A stretch of DNA of 64,000 nt from JBDREC01 sp043820105 [NCBI: Pseudomonadota bacterium] (GCA_043820105.1 JBDREC010000041.1:1-64000); one strand, 5' to 3'. Shown: positions 17,137-26,518, counted from the stretch's first letter. The notes: generated from the letters alone by a model not told the origin. Numbers and translations: made by a program.

Positions 17137-18297
17137 CTATTTTGTGGCATCCACGGCTTTCTTTGCAGCGTCTGCCATATCATCAGCTGTTATTAAATCA
17201 AGACCTGATTCTTGTAATATTTTTTTGCCAAGTTCAACATTAGTACCTTCAAGTCGAATAATTAAGGGCACTTTTAGCTCAAGCTTTTTACTTGCAGCTA
17301 CAATTCCAGAGGCAATAACATCACACTTAACAATTCCGCCAAAAATATTTACTAAAATTGCTTTAACTTTTTCATCTTGAGTGATAATTTTAAAAGCTTG
17401 GGAAACTCTTTCTTCATCTGCTGTTCCGCCTACATCTAAAAAGTTAGCTGGCTCGCCACCGTGCATTTTTATTATATCCATAGTTGCCATAGCAAGCCCT
17501 GCCCCATTAACCATGCAACCAATATTGCCATTAAGACTTATATAACTTAAATCATGCTTTGAAGCTTCTAGTTCTTTTGGATCTTCTTCATCAGGATCGT
17601 GATATTCAAGCAGTTCTTTGTGTTTAAATATTGCACTTGAATCAAAGTTGACCTTAGCGTCTAAAGCAATAATATCACCTTCACATGTAAGGACCATAGG
17701 ATTAATTTCAACTAAAGAAGCATCCATCTTTACAAAAAACTTATAAAGATTTGAGAAAAAAGATAGACTTGATTTAAATGCCTTTCCAGTAAGACCCAAT
17801 TTAAAAGCTATATTTCTTGCTATATAAGCTGGCAATTCATCTGAAAAGCTAACAAGTTCAGTAATGATTTTTTCAGGGGTTTCGCTAGCTACTTTTTCAA
17901 TCTCCATTCCTCCTTCACAACTTGCCATTAAGGCAATTTTGGAGGTTTTTCTATCAAGCACAATCCCAAAATAAAATTCTTTTTCAATATTTAAACCTTC
18001 TTCAATTAATACCTTTTTAACCTCTTTGCCTTCTTTCCCTGTTTGATGAGTAACAAGATTCATGCCAAGAATATTTTCAAAGTTTGTTTTCATCTCTTCT
18101 ATACCCTTTGAAACCTTAACACCTCCCCCTTTACCTCGTCCACCAGCGTGAATTTGTGCTTTTACAACATAAATATCATTTTCAATTTCAGACGCTACCC
18201 TCATTGCATCATCTATGGTATATGCAACATTACCTTTTGGAATTGGTACATTAAATTTTTCAATCAATTCTTTTGCCTGATACTCATGTATTTTCAT
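17137..18297 (-). CDS. sucC: Succinyl-CoA synthetase beta subunit
   Basis: A 386-residue protein starting [18 protein letters not shown], the standard SucC start; the longer frame adds unrelated residues. The ATP-grasp fold shows [16 protein letters not shown], the nucleotide-binding loop, then [15 protein letters not shown] and [13 protein letters not shown] in the CoA-ligase domain. The nucleotide preference (ATP or GTP) cannot be read safely. It is the first gene of the sucCD-korDABC-ndk operon. AAGGAT lies about 10 bases upstream of the ATG. Confidence 0.96.
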   Translation of the reverse strand: MKIHEYQAKELIEKFNVPIPKGNVAYTIDDAMRVASEIENDIYVVKAQIHAGGRGKGGGVKVSKGIEEMKTNFENILGMNLVTHQTGKEGKEVKKVLIEEGLNIEKEFYFGIVLDRKTSKIALMASCEGGMEIEKVASETPEKIITELVSFSDELPAYIARNIAFKLGLTGKAFKSSLSFFSNLYKFFVKMDASLVEINPMVLTCEGDIIALDAKVNFDSSAIFKHKELLEYHDPDEEDPKELEASKHDLSYISLNGNIGCMVNGAGLAMATMDIIKMHGGEPANFLDVGGTADEERVSQAFKIITQDEKVKAILVNIFGGIVKCDVIASGIVAASKKLELKVPLIIRLEGTNVELGKKILQESGLDLITADDMADAAKKAVDATK

Positions 18298-18584
18298 ATG
18301 CTTATCTATCCTTTTTTTATTTGTAAACTTGAGAACAAATACTATCTGCATATAAGTTTTTAAGTCTAGAAAGGCAAGAAAATTGGATTAATTTTACTAA
18401 TATTTTTCAATATATTCTTCTAGATTCCAGAAAAATTTCTTTAATTCAGATGAAATCCATACAGATAATTTGCTAAGCAGAACATATCACTTTAATTTCA
18501 TTAGGCAAAATTAAAAATGAATATTTTGGCTTTAAAATTGCAATAAGAATTTAGCACTTATTAACTTATTACAAGGAGGATTAC

Positions 18585-19772
18585 ATGAAAAAATTATTAT
18601 TAACTCTAGCATTATTATTGTTATTATTTTCCTGTTCATCGGAAAACACAAGCAGCATATCAGCTGAACAAGCTTCCACAGGAACTTTATTTGTTAAACT
18701 TGATGCTGAAGAAAACATTTCTGGAAGTTTAAATATTATTATTGCTGCAGATGACTTTACCCAAAGCATAGAAGAAGATTTTACAAGAGATAATCTTACT
18801 GAAGCCTTTACAATTCATAATATTCCAGTTGGAATTGATCGAAGCATTTCTATAGAAGCTTATGATGAAGAAAATAACCTTATATATATAGGTAGTGAAG
18901 ATGGAATAATAATCACTGAAAATACAATTACAGAAATTACAATTACCTTAATATCTTTTGCTGAAGATGAAACAACCGGAAGCCTAAGTATCTATTTAGA
19001 TGTGAACAATGCACCTAATATTCTTTCTCTTATAATAGACCCTGAAACGGTTTATACATCTTCTCTGGTAAATTTGTATTGTATCTCAAATGATGCTGAT
19101 AATGATGACATAACTTATTCATGGGAAGCAAGTGCCGGAAGTTTTGATGATATCTCACTGCAAGCACCTATTTGGACAGCTCCAAATAATGCTCAAGATG
19201 TTAGCTTTACAATCACAATATATGATGGATTTAGTGAATCCGAATTTTCTTTTAATATTACTATTGAGAGTGAGCCAGTTGAATATGCATTAGTAATTAA
19301 TGAGTTTTTAGCAGATCCTCCAGAAGATCCACTCCTTGGAGATGTTAACCAGGATGGAATAGTATCTACATCAGAAGATGAATTTATTGAAATTGTCAAT
19401 TACAGTGAAACAAGCATCAATTTAGAAAACTTTAGCATTTATGATTCATCTAGCTTAAGGCACACATTTACAGCAAATGATGTACTTGGAAGTTATGAAG
19501 CCATAGTGATTTTCGGAGGAGGAAATATTGATGCACTAACATATACTGCGACCATTGCCTCTGAAGGCTGCTTAAGTTTAAATAATAGTGGTGATGAAAT
19601 TTATTTAAAAGATGCTCAGGGTAATACTATTGATTCAACAATTTATGCTCAAGAAGGTGGAAACAATGAATCATTGACCTTAGATCCGGATATAACAGGT
19701 GAATTTATTGGACATACAAATATTGGAGACGTCTATTCTCCAGGATATAGAAATGATGGCAGTGAATTTTGA
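18585..19772 (+). CDS. Lipoprotein with Ig-like region and lamin-tail domain
   Basis: The signal peptide has the lipobox LLFS-C (Cys at ~17) and a Ser/Thr-rich linker. Residues ~145-225 (NAPNILSLIIDPETVYTSS... VSFTITIYDGFSE) resemble an Ig/PKD-like sandwich. Residues ~232-390 (LVINEFLADPPEDP, DEFIEIVNYSETSINLENFSIYD) match the lamin-tail (LTD) domain found in secreted bacterial nucleases and surface proteins. No nuclease domain is present here. The RBS AAGGAGG is ideal. It is probably outer-membrane anchored, and its stop is only 2 bp from the convergent rpsI stop. Confidence 0.82.
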   Translation: MKKLLLTLALLLLLFSCSSENTSSISAEQASTGTLFVKLDAEENISGSLNIIIAADDFTQSIEEDFTRDNLTEAFTIHNIPVGIDRSISIEAYDEENNLIYIGSEDGIIITENTITEITITLISFAEDETTGSLSIYLDVNNAPNILSLIIDPETVYTSSLVNLYCISNDADNDDITYSWEASAGSFDDISLQAPIWTAPNNAQDVSFTITIYDGFSESEFSFNITIESEPVEYALVINEFLADPPEDPLLGDVNQDGIVSTSEDEFIEIVNYSETSINLENFSIYDSSSLRHTFTANDVLGSYEAIVIFGGGNIDALTYTATIASEGCLSLNNSGDEIYLKDAQGNTIDSTIYAQEGGNNESLTLDPDITGEFIGHTNIGDVYSPGYRNDGSEF

Positions 19773-19774
19773 TT

Positions 19775-20167
19775 CTAACGTTTTGAAAATTGGAATCTTG
19801 CTCTGGCGCCTTTCTGACCATATTTCTTTCTTTCTTTAACCCTTGCATCACGAGTAATAAAACCATTTTTCTTTAAAATAGGTCTAAGCTCTGGGTTGTA
19901 TACTAACAAAGCTTTAGAGATTCCATGTTTAATTGCACCAGCTTGACCATTCGGTCCACCACCAGTTACAATAACACGAATCCCAAATTTGCCTTCAGTT
20001 TCTGTTAGTTTAAATGGCAAATTCATAACCATTTTTAGCACTTCTTGTTCAAAATAAACATCAAGTTTTTTTCCATTGATTGTAAAATCGCTTTTACCTT
20101 CAGTTAGGTTAACTCTTGCTATTGCTGACTTTCTTTTGCCAGTTGCGTAATATTTTTTTTCTTCCAT
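19775..20167 (-). CDS. rpsI: 30S ribosomal protein S9
   Basis: A 130-residue protein with the family features [34 protein letters not shown] and the basic tail ending in RARFQFSKR, the C-terminal SKR that reaches the P-site tRNA. It forms an operon with rplM, 29 bp upstream. RBS GAGG precedes the ATG. Confidence 0.98.
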   Translation of the reverse strand: MEEKKYYATGKRKSAIARVNLTEGKSDFTINGKKLDVYFEQEVLKMVMNLPFKLTETEGKFGIRVIVTGGGPNGQAGAIKHGISKALLVYNPELRPILKKNGFITRDARVKERKKYGQKGARARFQFSKR

Positions 20168-20196
20168 TTATTTTTCCTCAAAATTCAAAAAGATTT

Positions 20197-20628
20197 TTAT
20201 TTTAATTTATAAACAGCAGGTTTTTGTGCTTCATGTGGATGATTTTCATTAGCATAAACCTTAACCTTTGTAAGTTGCTTTCTACCCATAATATTCTTTT
20301 GCAGCATATTCTTAACAGCAAGCTTAATGACTCTGTCAGGATGCTTGCTAAGCATTTCACCTAAAGATGTTTCTTTAATGCCACCAATATATCCAGTATG
20401 TCTGTAATACATTTTGTTTGCTAATTTATTTCCAGTAACTTTGATTTTACTTGCATTGGTAATTACAACAAAATCTCCAACATCAGCGTGTGGTGTATAT
20501 TCAGGTTTGTATTTACCTCTTACAATATTAGCTACTTCTGTTGCTAATCTACCTAAAATTGCACCGCTTGCATCAATTACATACCATTTTTTTTCAACTT
20601 CACCATTTTTTGCAAAATAAGTTTTCAT
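20197..20628 (-). CDS. rplM: 50S ribosomal protein L13
   Basis: A 143-residue protein with [18 protein letters not shown] and the [11 protein letters not shown] segment typical of L13. It is first in rplM-rpsI. The ~95-nt leader begins at a recognisable promoter and carries a strong hairpin (separate entries), so autogenous control by L13, known in other bacteria, is plausible. Confidence 0.98.
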   Translation of the reverse strand: MKTYFAKNGEVEKKWYVIDASGAILGRLATEVANIVRGKYKPEYTPHADVGDFVVITNASKIKVTGNKLANKMYYRHTGYIGGIKETSLGEMLSKHPDRVIKLAVKNMLQKNIMGRKQLTKVKVYANENHPHEAQKPAVYKLK

Positions 20629-20672
20629 GACTAACCTTCGTAAATTTTTTAGTATTATTAATAAACTTATGC

Positions 20673-20702
20673 AGCAAATTGAATATTCAGCATCAATTTG
20701 CT
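20673..20702 (-). promoter_or_regulatory. Hairpin in rplM-rpsI 5' leader
   Basis: Perfect 10-bp arms AGCAAATTGA and TCAATTTGCT enclose a 10-nt loop, about 45 nt before the rplM start and downstream of the predicted promoter. The position suits an L13-binding autoregulatory leader or an attenuator; the loop sequence TGCTGAATAT partly repeats arm bases. Confidence 0.55.
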
Positions 20703-20728
20703 ACCCACCCGTATTTAGCGAGCGCCAA

Positions 20729-20756
20729 CCTATATAATATGCCTATCAAAAGTCAA
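20729..20756 (-). promoter_or_regulatory. Probable rplM promoter
   Basis: On the minus strand TTGACT (20756-20751) is followed after 16 bp by TATAGG (20734-20729), overlapping an alternative TATATA. The expected transcript start lies about 95 nt before the rplM ATG. No other coding region lies between. Confidence 0.55.
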
Positions 20757-20882
20757 GAAAAATTAAAGAAAATTGAAAATTGCTTAATATTTGGTCAATT
20801 TGTAAAAGAGCTTAAAATATTTAAGGATTTTTATAAAATTATCAAAGAATGACCGCAGTTTTCCACAAAACCTGTGGATAAT

Positions 20883-21254
20883 TTAAATAATATGTTTTTT
20901 AATTTTCTCGAGCATTTCTGATGATTCATAAGGTTTTGTAATATAATCAACAGCCCCTGTTTCAAGCCCCCAATACTTATCACTTTCTTGTGCTTTTGCA
21001 GTAACCATTATAATTGGAATATGTTCTGTTTTTTCATTTGATTTTACTTTGCGACAAAATTGATAGCCATTCATGTCAGGCATCATTACATCTAGCAAAA
21101 TAAGGTCAGGTATTTCTGTCTTCAAAATTTCTAAACCTTCTAAGCCATTTGCTGCTTCAAATATTTCATATCCTGCATGTTCAAGTCTGATTTTTAGTAT
21201 TTTGATAAAATCTGGCTCATCATCAACTATTAGTATTTTCTTCTTATCTGACAT
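20883..21254 (-). CDS. Single-domain response regulator (CheY-like)
   Basis: A 123-residue receiver domain only. The acidic pair is in LIVDDEPD, the phospho-acceptor is Asp55 in LILLDVMMPD, the switch Thr is in MVTAKA and the conserved Lys is in TKPYE, so it is functional. The ATG at 21254 has AGGAGG four bases upstream; an in-frame TTG one codon earlier would touch that site. It is 47 bp downstream of a histidine kinase gene and is its likely partner. With no output domain it presumably acts by protein contact. Confidence 0.94.
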   Translation of the reverse strand: MSDKKKILIVDDEPDFIKILKIRLEHAGYEIFEAANGLEGLEILKTEIPDLILLDVMMPDMNGYQFCRKVKSNEKTEHIPIIMVTAKAQESDKYWGLETGAVDYITKPYESSEMLEKIKKHII

Positions 21255-21301
21255 CAAACCTCCTTTTAACCCCTTTTAAATCAAAGGCTAAAATAATATA
21301 A

Positions 21302-23368
21302 TTATAATTTTCCAAGCGCGGACTTAATTAGTGTTTCTGCTCTTTTACCATTTCTTGGAAAACACGCAACAGCTTTTCCTAATTTTAACTTATCTATCTT
21401 TCTAAAATAATCAATCTTAAAATTTTCTAAAAATTTTAAAAAAGTATCAAGATCTTTTTTTAATTCTTTTGGTTTTTCCTGAAAAGATATTAAAAGGATC
21501 TTATCTTTATCAACTCTATAAAACCCTATAAATCTATCTTTAAAATCAAGAGCCATTTTAGGCAAATGGTCAAAAAAGTTAATACTACTAGTAAAATTAT
21601 CCAAATCATCGATATTATTAACATCTTTAATGCTTATAATTACCAGAAAGAACTGTTCATTAGTAGTAATAGAATTAGCTATTAATTGAGAAACCTCATT
21701 CATAGCCCTGTTAACCTCAAAGGCTCTATCATCAACAGGCAAAACAAAATGGAAACTTGAACCAACATTTTCCTTGGTTTTTACCCAGATTTTACCATTG
21801 TGTTTTTCTACAATTTCCTTTGAAATAATAAGCCCAAGACCATGTCCTGAAAATTTATTATTCTGATCAAAAGTTCTTATTATTTTTTCTGTAAACATAT
21901 ATGGTAAAACTTCTTTTGGAATTCCAGTACCTGTATCTTTAATTGTTATGTGAATATTTTGAAAATAATCTTGACCTAAAATATTGTCATATTGTGGGTC
22001 TGCTTCCCTATCTTCAAGCTTAAGTGATACATTAACCTGTCCTTTTTCTTTAGTAAATTTCAAGGCATTGTGGATTAAATTTGTAAAAACCTGTTGAATT
22101 CTATCAGAATCAATATAAATAAAAGGTAATTTTGCAGGAAATTCAAATTTCAACTCAATCTTTCGCTTTTTAGCTTCATATTCAAAGGTGTCTAGAACAG
22201 TATTTATAACCTGTTTAAGATCACAAAGGCTTCGTTTTACTTCAATTTTATTTCCGTCAAATTTGGGGAAATCAAGAATATCAATAGTTAACCTTAAAAG
22301 CCTATCAACATTGACATGGATTCTTTCCATGATCTCTTTTTGGTTTTCTGAAAGTTCACCGGAAATACCATCTTGTAAAAATTCAACATAGCCTTTAATA
22401 ATTCCCATAGGATTTTTAAGCTCATGAGAACAAATTCTTAAAAAAGCATTTTTTTGCTTATCAAGTTCAGATAAACGAACATTTACTTCTTCTGCATCCC
22501 TGAGCAACAAATTGTTTTGAATTATCAAGTTAGCTGCATTAATAATAGCTATAAAAAAACCAATTTCTTCGGAAGAAAATTTATGGCTTTTTCCTATTTC
22601 AACAATTGCATATAGCTTATCCTGAACAACAACAGGCAAAGATATATAGTTAAGAGCTGCTAAAGAAATCTTCTTGGTTTTTGAATTATTTGCCTGAAAG
22701 CCATAGGACTCAATATTAAAGCTCTTATGTTCAACTTTTGAATGAAAAACATGTGAGTAGGCATTAAGCACTCTTTTTAAAATATTTTTTTCCTGCACCT
22801 TGGAAAGCTGATTTTTTGATAAAATTGTTAAGGAATTTTTCTGCTTATAAAGGTTTAAAATATTCACATGATCATATTTCAAAACATCATGATTATCACC
22901 AATAAAGGCTTCTAAAACAGTAGATTCATCAAGCAAGTAATAAGGCTCTTTAAGAAGATGATATAATTTATTTCTTACTTGCTTGCTTTTTTGAATTTCA
23001 AAGATTTTTGATATTTTATGCTCTAAAAATTGTATATCTTCATTCCCTAGATAAACATCAAAAGCACCAGCCTGTAAAAGATCCACTGTTTTTTTATTTG
23101 ATAAATGATCAAAGCAAAAAACAATTGGAGTATCTATACAATTTGGGATTTTTTTTAGGCCTTTTAATAAAAGTTCATTTTCAGACATTAAATCTTTAGA
23201 AAGTTTAATGACAAGCAAATCAGGAAACCTTTTCTCTAGCTCCCTCGTAATTTGTTCCACATTCTTATAATGGATAATATCTAAATGAAAGGGAAGCTTT
23301 GATAAAGTGTTTTGAAGGCTTGTTCTTTTTTTATCGCTTATATAAGCAATTGAGTTTTCTATATTCAC
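21302..23368 (-). CDS. Histidine kinase with degenerate receiver, GAF-like and degenerate GGDEF-like domains
   Basis: Residues ~1-125 fold like a receiver (LLVIKLSKDLM, FDVYLGNED) but the phospho-acceptor Asp is missing. A GAF-like region spans ~150-290. The kinase core has H-box RICSHELKNPMG (His315), N-box QVFTNLIHNALKF, G1 IKDTGTGIP and G2 SGHGLGLIISKE. The last ~130 residues end in GKAVACFPRNGKRAETLIKSA, which resembles the C-terminus of GGDEF domains, yet the GGDEF motif is replaced by YRVDKDKILLI. The kinase should be active, while both flanking domains look like ligand or protein sensors. The gene begins directly at the stop of the lipoprotein gene upstream and precedes the receiver gene, so the three form an operon. 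Confidence 0.85.
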   Translation of the reverse strand: MNIENSIAYISDKKRTSLQNTLSKLPFHLDIIHYKNVEQITRELEKRFPDLLVIKLSKDLMSENELLLKGLKKIPNCIDTPIVFCFDHLSNKKTVDLLQAGAFDVYLGNEDIQFLEHKISKIFEIQKSKQVRNKLYHLLKEPYYLLDESTVLEAFIGDNHDVLKYDHVNILNLYKQKNSLTILSKNQLSKVQEKNILKRVLNAYSHVFHSKVEHKSFNIESYGFQANNSKTKKISLAALNYISLPVVVQDKLYAIVEIGKSHKFSSEEIGFFIAIINAANLIIQNNLLLRDAEEVNVRLSELDKQKNAFLRICSHELKNPMGIIKGYVEFLQDGISGELSENQKEIMERIHVNVDRLLRLTIDILDFPKFDGNKIEVKRSLCDLKQVINTVLDTFEYEAKKRKIELKFEFPAKLPFIYIDSDRIQQVFTNLIHNALKFTKEKGQVNVSLKLEDREADPQYDNILGQDYFQNIHITIKDTGTGIPKEVLPYMFTEKIIRTFDQNNKFSGHGLGLIISKEIVEKHNGKIWVKTKENVGSSFHFVLPVDDRAFEVNRAMNEVSQLIANSITTNEQFFLVIISIKDVNNIDDLDNFTSSINFFDHLPKMALDFKDRFIGFYRVDKDKILLISFQEKPKELKKDLDTFLKFLENFKIDYFRKIDKLKLGKAVACFPRNGKRAETLIKSALGKL

Positions 23369-25060
23369 TTATTCTGTCCTTACTATAATGAATTCTAATC
23401 CAGCGTCAACTTCTGCAGATAGATTAATCTCGTAAGATCCAGCTGCAGGAGTAAATGAATAAAATTTTGATTGTGTTTGATATAATGAAACTGTTGCTGT
23501 TTCTGGAAAAGCCTCTGAATCTAAGCCAGATAAAGTATAAGTTGTTCCATTAATCTCCCTTGAAGATATGGTTCTTAAGCCAATATACTGCATTGTAAAT
23601 GGATCCTGAACTGATTCATCAAAAGCATAAGTCTCATTTGCATCACTCTCGTCTAACAGTAGGGTTGCAAGAAATTTTCCATATAAAGTTTCAAAATCCT
23701 CATCAAGATTAGTCTCACTTATATTTTCAATTCCTCTATAGGTTGACCCTATAAGAGAGGAAATAATGTCAATTCCTGAGCCTACTATTGCTTCTTCCTG
23801 CGTTTCGGAATATGTAACCCCACCTTCGGCTTCAAACAGGTATCTTAAAAACAAATATGATAAAGCTGTTTGACAATCAGAGGTCTCAGGCGAGGCTAAA
23901 ACTACGCTTCCAAAATCATCAAAACAATTATAAACATTAATAAAGTTATAATCACCATAACCAACAAGATCCTGAGCTAAAGCTGACAAGCCATTATTTA
24001 GCCAGGGAGCTTCAGGGTAAGGTGTTGCAACTGCGCCTGTTCTATATAATTGTAAAACCTTTTTTGAATAGTTAACAAGCTTCTGATAGCTTCCGGTAAA
24101 ATCAGAAAATATTTTATCAATTAAAAGATCATCAGTTGGGTATCCAGAATATATTATATATTGCTGATTACTAGAGGGATTAAATAACTCATCACGTTCG
24201 AGCATATCATTAGGATTAAACAAAGCAACTTCATCAGAATTGTTTAATCGCCCAGTTAGAACCAGGGCAAGCTTTTCATCCTGATCAGCAGTAGATAAAG
24301 AACCATAGGCTACACTCTCAGCGTAGCGAGCACCAAACAAGGTTTCCATTCTTGGCAATATCAATTCCTCAAGTTGCTGGGAAATGGTAATCACATCTTC
24401 ATCAAGGCTGTCGTCATCAGCGTCATAAAAGGCATCAATATCCTCAACATCAACGTAAATGATGAGATTATCTGTCACCCTTCTTGCTAAAGCTGAAATG
24501 CTTCTTTCAGTTGTAACACCGTCTCTTGAAAAATAAAAGGTTTTTGCATCACCAACGGCAATATCAGTATGTTTAAACGTTTGTTGCTTTATCTGAGCAT
24601 TTCCAAAATCAGCATTTTCATAGAAAGCATTGAGCACATCAATATTTGAATTATAGGCAAGCCTTTGCATAGAGTGTTTTAAAAAGGTAGCATCTGTTTC
24701 TTCCGCTATTTCCTCATCTTCTGCTTCAGCTTGTTCAACAGAATTATAATTTATACTATTTAAGGTAGCTGCAATTGAAAGATCATAGGTAAAAGTATCT
24801 GCAAAAACTCCATCAGTACTATAGGTGAAATAAGGAATTAAAACTAATTTTTCGTCACCTTCAGCATCATCTCTTGCAACTAAAGCCAATTCGATATTAT
24901 CATCATCGTCTGAGGTTTCAATATCAACAAATAATACTCCCCCAACTTCTGTTAAATCCAGATCATCAGAAGCAGTGTCATCTGCTGTTTCATCTAAGTT
25001 ACAATTAACAAAAAATATTATTAGAAGAAATAATATAAGGCATAAAAACAACTTTTTCAT
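23369..25060 (-). CDS. Lipoprotein resembling M30-type peptidase with all catalytic residues replaced
   Basis: The N-terminal LIIFFVNC is a lipobox-like end (Asn before Cys is atypical) and an acidic linker follows. Residues ~275-370 follow the layout of hyicolysin-type (M30) zinc peptidases: a FNPNDML...SSNQQYIIYSGYP segment, then GSYQKLVNY where HEFQHLINF is expected (His, Glu and His all replaced), then WLNNGLSALAQDLVGYG where WLNEGLS..AE is usual. It is therefore probably a binding protein rather than an enzyme. The C-terminal ~100 residues look like a beta domain (SFTPAAGSYEINLSAE). The ATG at 25060 has GAGGA upstream. It heads the histidine kinase/receiver operon and may supply extracytoplasmic input; that is inference. 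Confidence 0.6.
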   Translation of the reverse strand: MKKLFLCLILFLLIIFFVNCNLDETADDTASDDLDLTEVGGVLFVDIETSDDDDNIELALVARDDAEGDEKLVLIPYFTYSTDGVFADTFTYDLSIAATLNSINYNSVEQAEAEDEEIAEETDATFLKHSMQRLAYNSNIDVLNAFYENADFGNAQIKQQTFKHTDIAVGDAKTFYFSRDGVTTERSISALARRVTDNLIIYVDVEDIDAFYDADDDSLDEDVITISQQLEELILPRMETLFGARYAESVAYGSLSTADQDEKLALVLTGRLNNSDEVALFNPNDMLERDELFNPSSNQQYIIYSGYPTDDLLIDKIFSDFTGSYQKLVNYSKKVLQLYRTGAVATPYPEAPWLNNGLSALAQDLVGYGDYNFINVYNCFDDFGSVVLASPETSDCQTALSYLFLRYLFEAEGGVTYSETQEEAIVGSGIDIISSLIGSTYRGIENISETNLDEDFETLYGKFLATLLLDESDANETYAFDESVQDPFTMQYIGLRTISSREINGTTYTLSGLDSEAFPETATVSLYQTQSKFYSFTPAAGSYEINLSAEVDAGLEFIIVRTE

Positions 25061-25119
25061 CAAAATTCCTCTTTTTTCTTGAACACATATGAATATTACT
25101 TAATTTATTGGTATAGTGT

Positions 25120-25294
25120 CAAGTGGTAAGTGGTAAGTGGTAAGTGGTAAGTCGTAAGTCGTAAGTGGTAAGTGGTAAGTGGTAAGTGGTAAGTCGTAAG
25201 TGGTAAGTGGTAAGTCGTAAGTCGTAAGTGGTAAGTGGTAAGTGGTAAGTGGTAAGTGGTAAGTGGTAAGTGGTAAGTGGTAAGTGGTAAGTGG
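25120..25294. repeat. Largest GTAAGTG/GTAAGTC 7-bp array (25 units)
   Basis: About 25 tandem heptamers, mostly GTAAGTG with scattered GTAAGTC variants, lie between the divergent lipoprotein and CPBP genes. In one strand every frame meets TAA within 21 bases, and the other strand has no stop, producing a spurious frame of LTTYHLP repeats. Confidence 0.97.
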
Positions 25295-25491
25295 ATTTTT
25301 AACAGTATAATAAGTCAAGTGTTTTTAAAAAAAGTAATCAAATAAAATCACAAATTTTTAGGTCTATCAAATAGCTAACTTAGCACTTACCACTTACCAC
25401 TTAAAATTTACCACTATTTAAATTCCTTTACCTTTTGCGAAAAATCATTTAATAATTCTTGTGATCTTAATTCAATTCAAAGAGGCTATTT
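25295..25491. other. Intergenic tail between array and CPBP gene
   Basis: AT-rich, with three more TTACCAC-type units in the opposite orientation at about 25385-25404, so the two arrays could pair as a large hairpin. No further gene is evident. Confidence 0.55.
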
Positions 25492-26031
25492 ATGAATAAA
25501 AAGCTAAAAATTATGCTCATTGTTTATTCAGCTATGTTTCTCATATCATTTTTAATTTTAGGCTTTTTAAAGGGCTTTCCTTATGTTTTCAAACTATATC
25601 ACATTGATGGATTTTGGTTTATTACCTCTTGTGTGATTGCTATATTGGTTATTGTTGGATCTCATATCCTTATGATGAAAACTACTTATTTTGATTTTTT
25701 AATAGGTCTTTTCAAGGAGTTTTTTGAAGGCTATGGAATTTTTACTTTTTTATTGCTTGCTTTATTAAGTGGTTTTGCAGAGGAATTACTCTTTAGGGGC
25801 TTATTACAAGATTATATGGGCCTTATCCTAACAAGCCTAATCTTCGGAATCCTGCACATCGGTCCTTCAAAAAACTTCCTTCCCTGGACAGGCTTTGCAA
25901 TCATCATGGGTTTTGTTTTAGGTATTACAAGAGAGCTTTCTGTTTCTATTTTGGTTCCTTCTATTATTCATGTGTTTGTGAATTTTGTTAATATGCTTGC
26001 TTTGAAGTATTGGGTTAAGAAGGAGCTGTAA
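25492..26031 (+). CDS. CPBP family intramembrane metalloprotease
   Basis: A 179-residue protein with four or more membrane segments. The CPBP/Abi signature is complete: AEELLFRG (EExxxR, motif 1), FGILHIG (motif 2 His) and PSIIHVFVNF (motif 3 His/Asn). Bacterial relatives are membrane-embedded glutamate proteases resembling Rce1; some act in bacteriocin self-protection. The substrate is unknown. RBS AAAGAGG lies ahead of the ATG. It is shorter than many family members, with only the core. Confidence 0.9.
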   Translation: MNKKLKIMLIVYSAMFLISFLILGFLKGFPYVFKLYHIDGFWFITSCVIAILVIVGSHILMMKTTYFDFLIGLFKEFFEGYGIFTFLLLALLSGFAEELLFRGLLQDYMGLILTSLIFGILHIGPSKNFLPWTGFAIIMGFVLGITRELSVSILVPSIIHVFVNFVNMLALKYWVKKEL

Positions 26032-26129
26032 AGAGTTGCTGGTTGCTAGATGCTCGATGCTGGATGCTGGATGCTCGTATTTTACTGGCGACTGGTGTTC
26101 TGGTGACTGGTGTTCTGGTGACTGGTACC
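26032..26129. repeat. GATGCTG-type heptamers followed by CTGGTGAC/CTGGTGTT repeats
   Basis: Directly after the CPBP stop come GTTGCTG, GATGCTC and GATGCTG units (26032-26078), then about four CTGGTGAC/CTGGTGTT units (26085-26129). Confidence 0.85.
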
Positions 26130-26141
26130 CAAGTATTCATT
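26118..26141. repeat. 24-bp dispersed repeat, copy 1
   Basis: A 24-bp sequence starting GTGACTGGTACCC and ending AAGTATTCATT recurs identically at 26482-26505. Both copies are preceded by TTACTGGCGACT and followed by an AT-rich heptamer run. Confidence 0.9.
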
Positions 26142-26518
26142 AATTATTATTTATTAATTATTAATTATTGATTATTTTCAACAAAAGGTGTGAGTGCCCG
26201 AAGGTGAACGGAAACTCAATGGGTTGGTATATTAGTTTCAACTCTTAACTCTTAATCCTAAGTCTTTAATCCATCTCCCTTATCCTTCACTGCCAAAAAA
26301 AATTAAAAAATCAACTTTTCGTTTTTGCTTGTCTCATAAATAATAAAAATCCATGTGTTGTTTTCAAAATAATTACTATTTTTAGGTATATACCAAAAAA
26401 AGTTAAGCGTAGAAACAAGGGAACAGGCGAACAAGAGAACAAGGGATTGGTATTTAGTATTCGGTATCTTACTGGCGACTTGTGACTGGTACCCAAGTAT
26501 TCATTGATTATTGAAACC
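26130..26518. other. Repeat-rich intergenic region
   Basis: Between the CPBP gene and the 613-aa secreted protein gene lie AT heptamers (26138-26178), TTAACTC-like units (26238-26275), a patch of AACAAGGGAACAG-type repeats (26412-26446) and the second 24-bp copy. No reading frame here looks real. Confidence 0.7.
26482..26505. repeat. 24-bp dispersed repeat, copy 2
   Basis: Identical to 26118-26141 and in the same orientation 364 bp away. It ends 14 bases before the stop of the 613-aa gene. Confidence 0.9.

Noticed and set aside
25100-25318. 72-residue frame of LTTYHLP repeats
   Set aside because: It is only the stop-free strand of the GTAAGTG array; no ribosome-binding site and no protein-like composition. 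Similar frames at 7443-7637 and 38439-38834 are rejected for the same reason.
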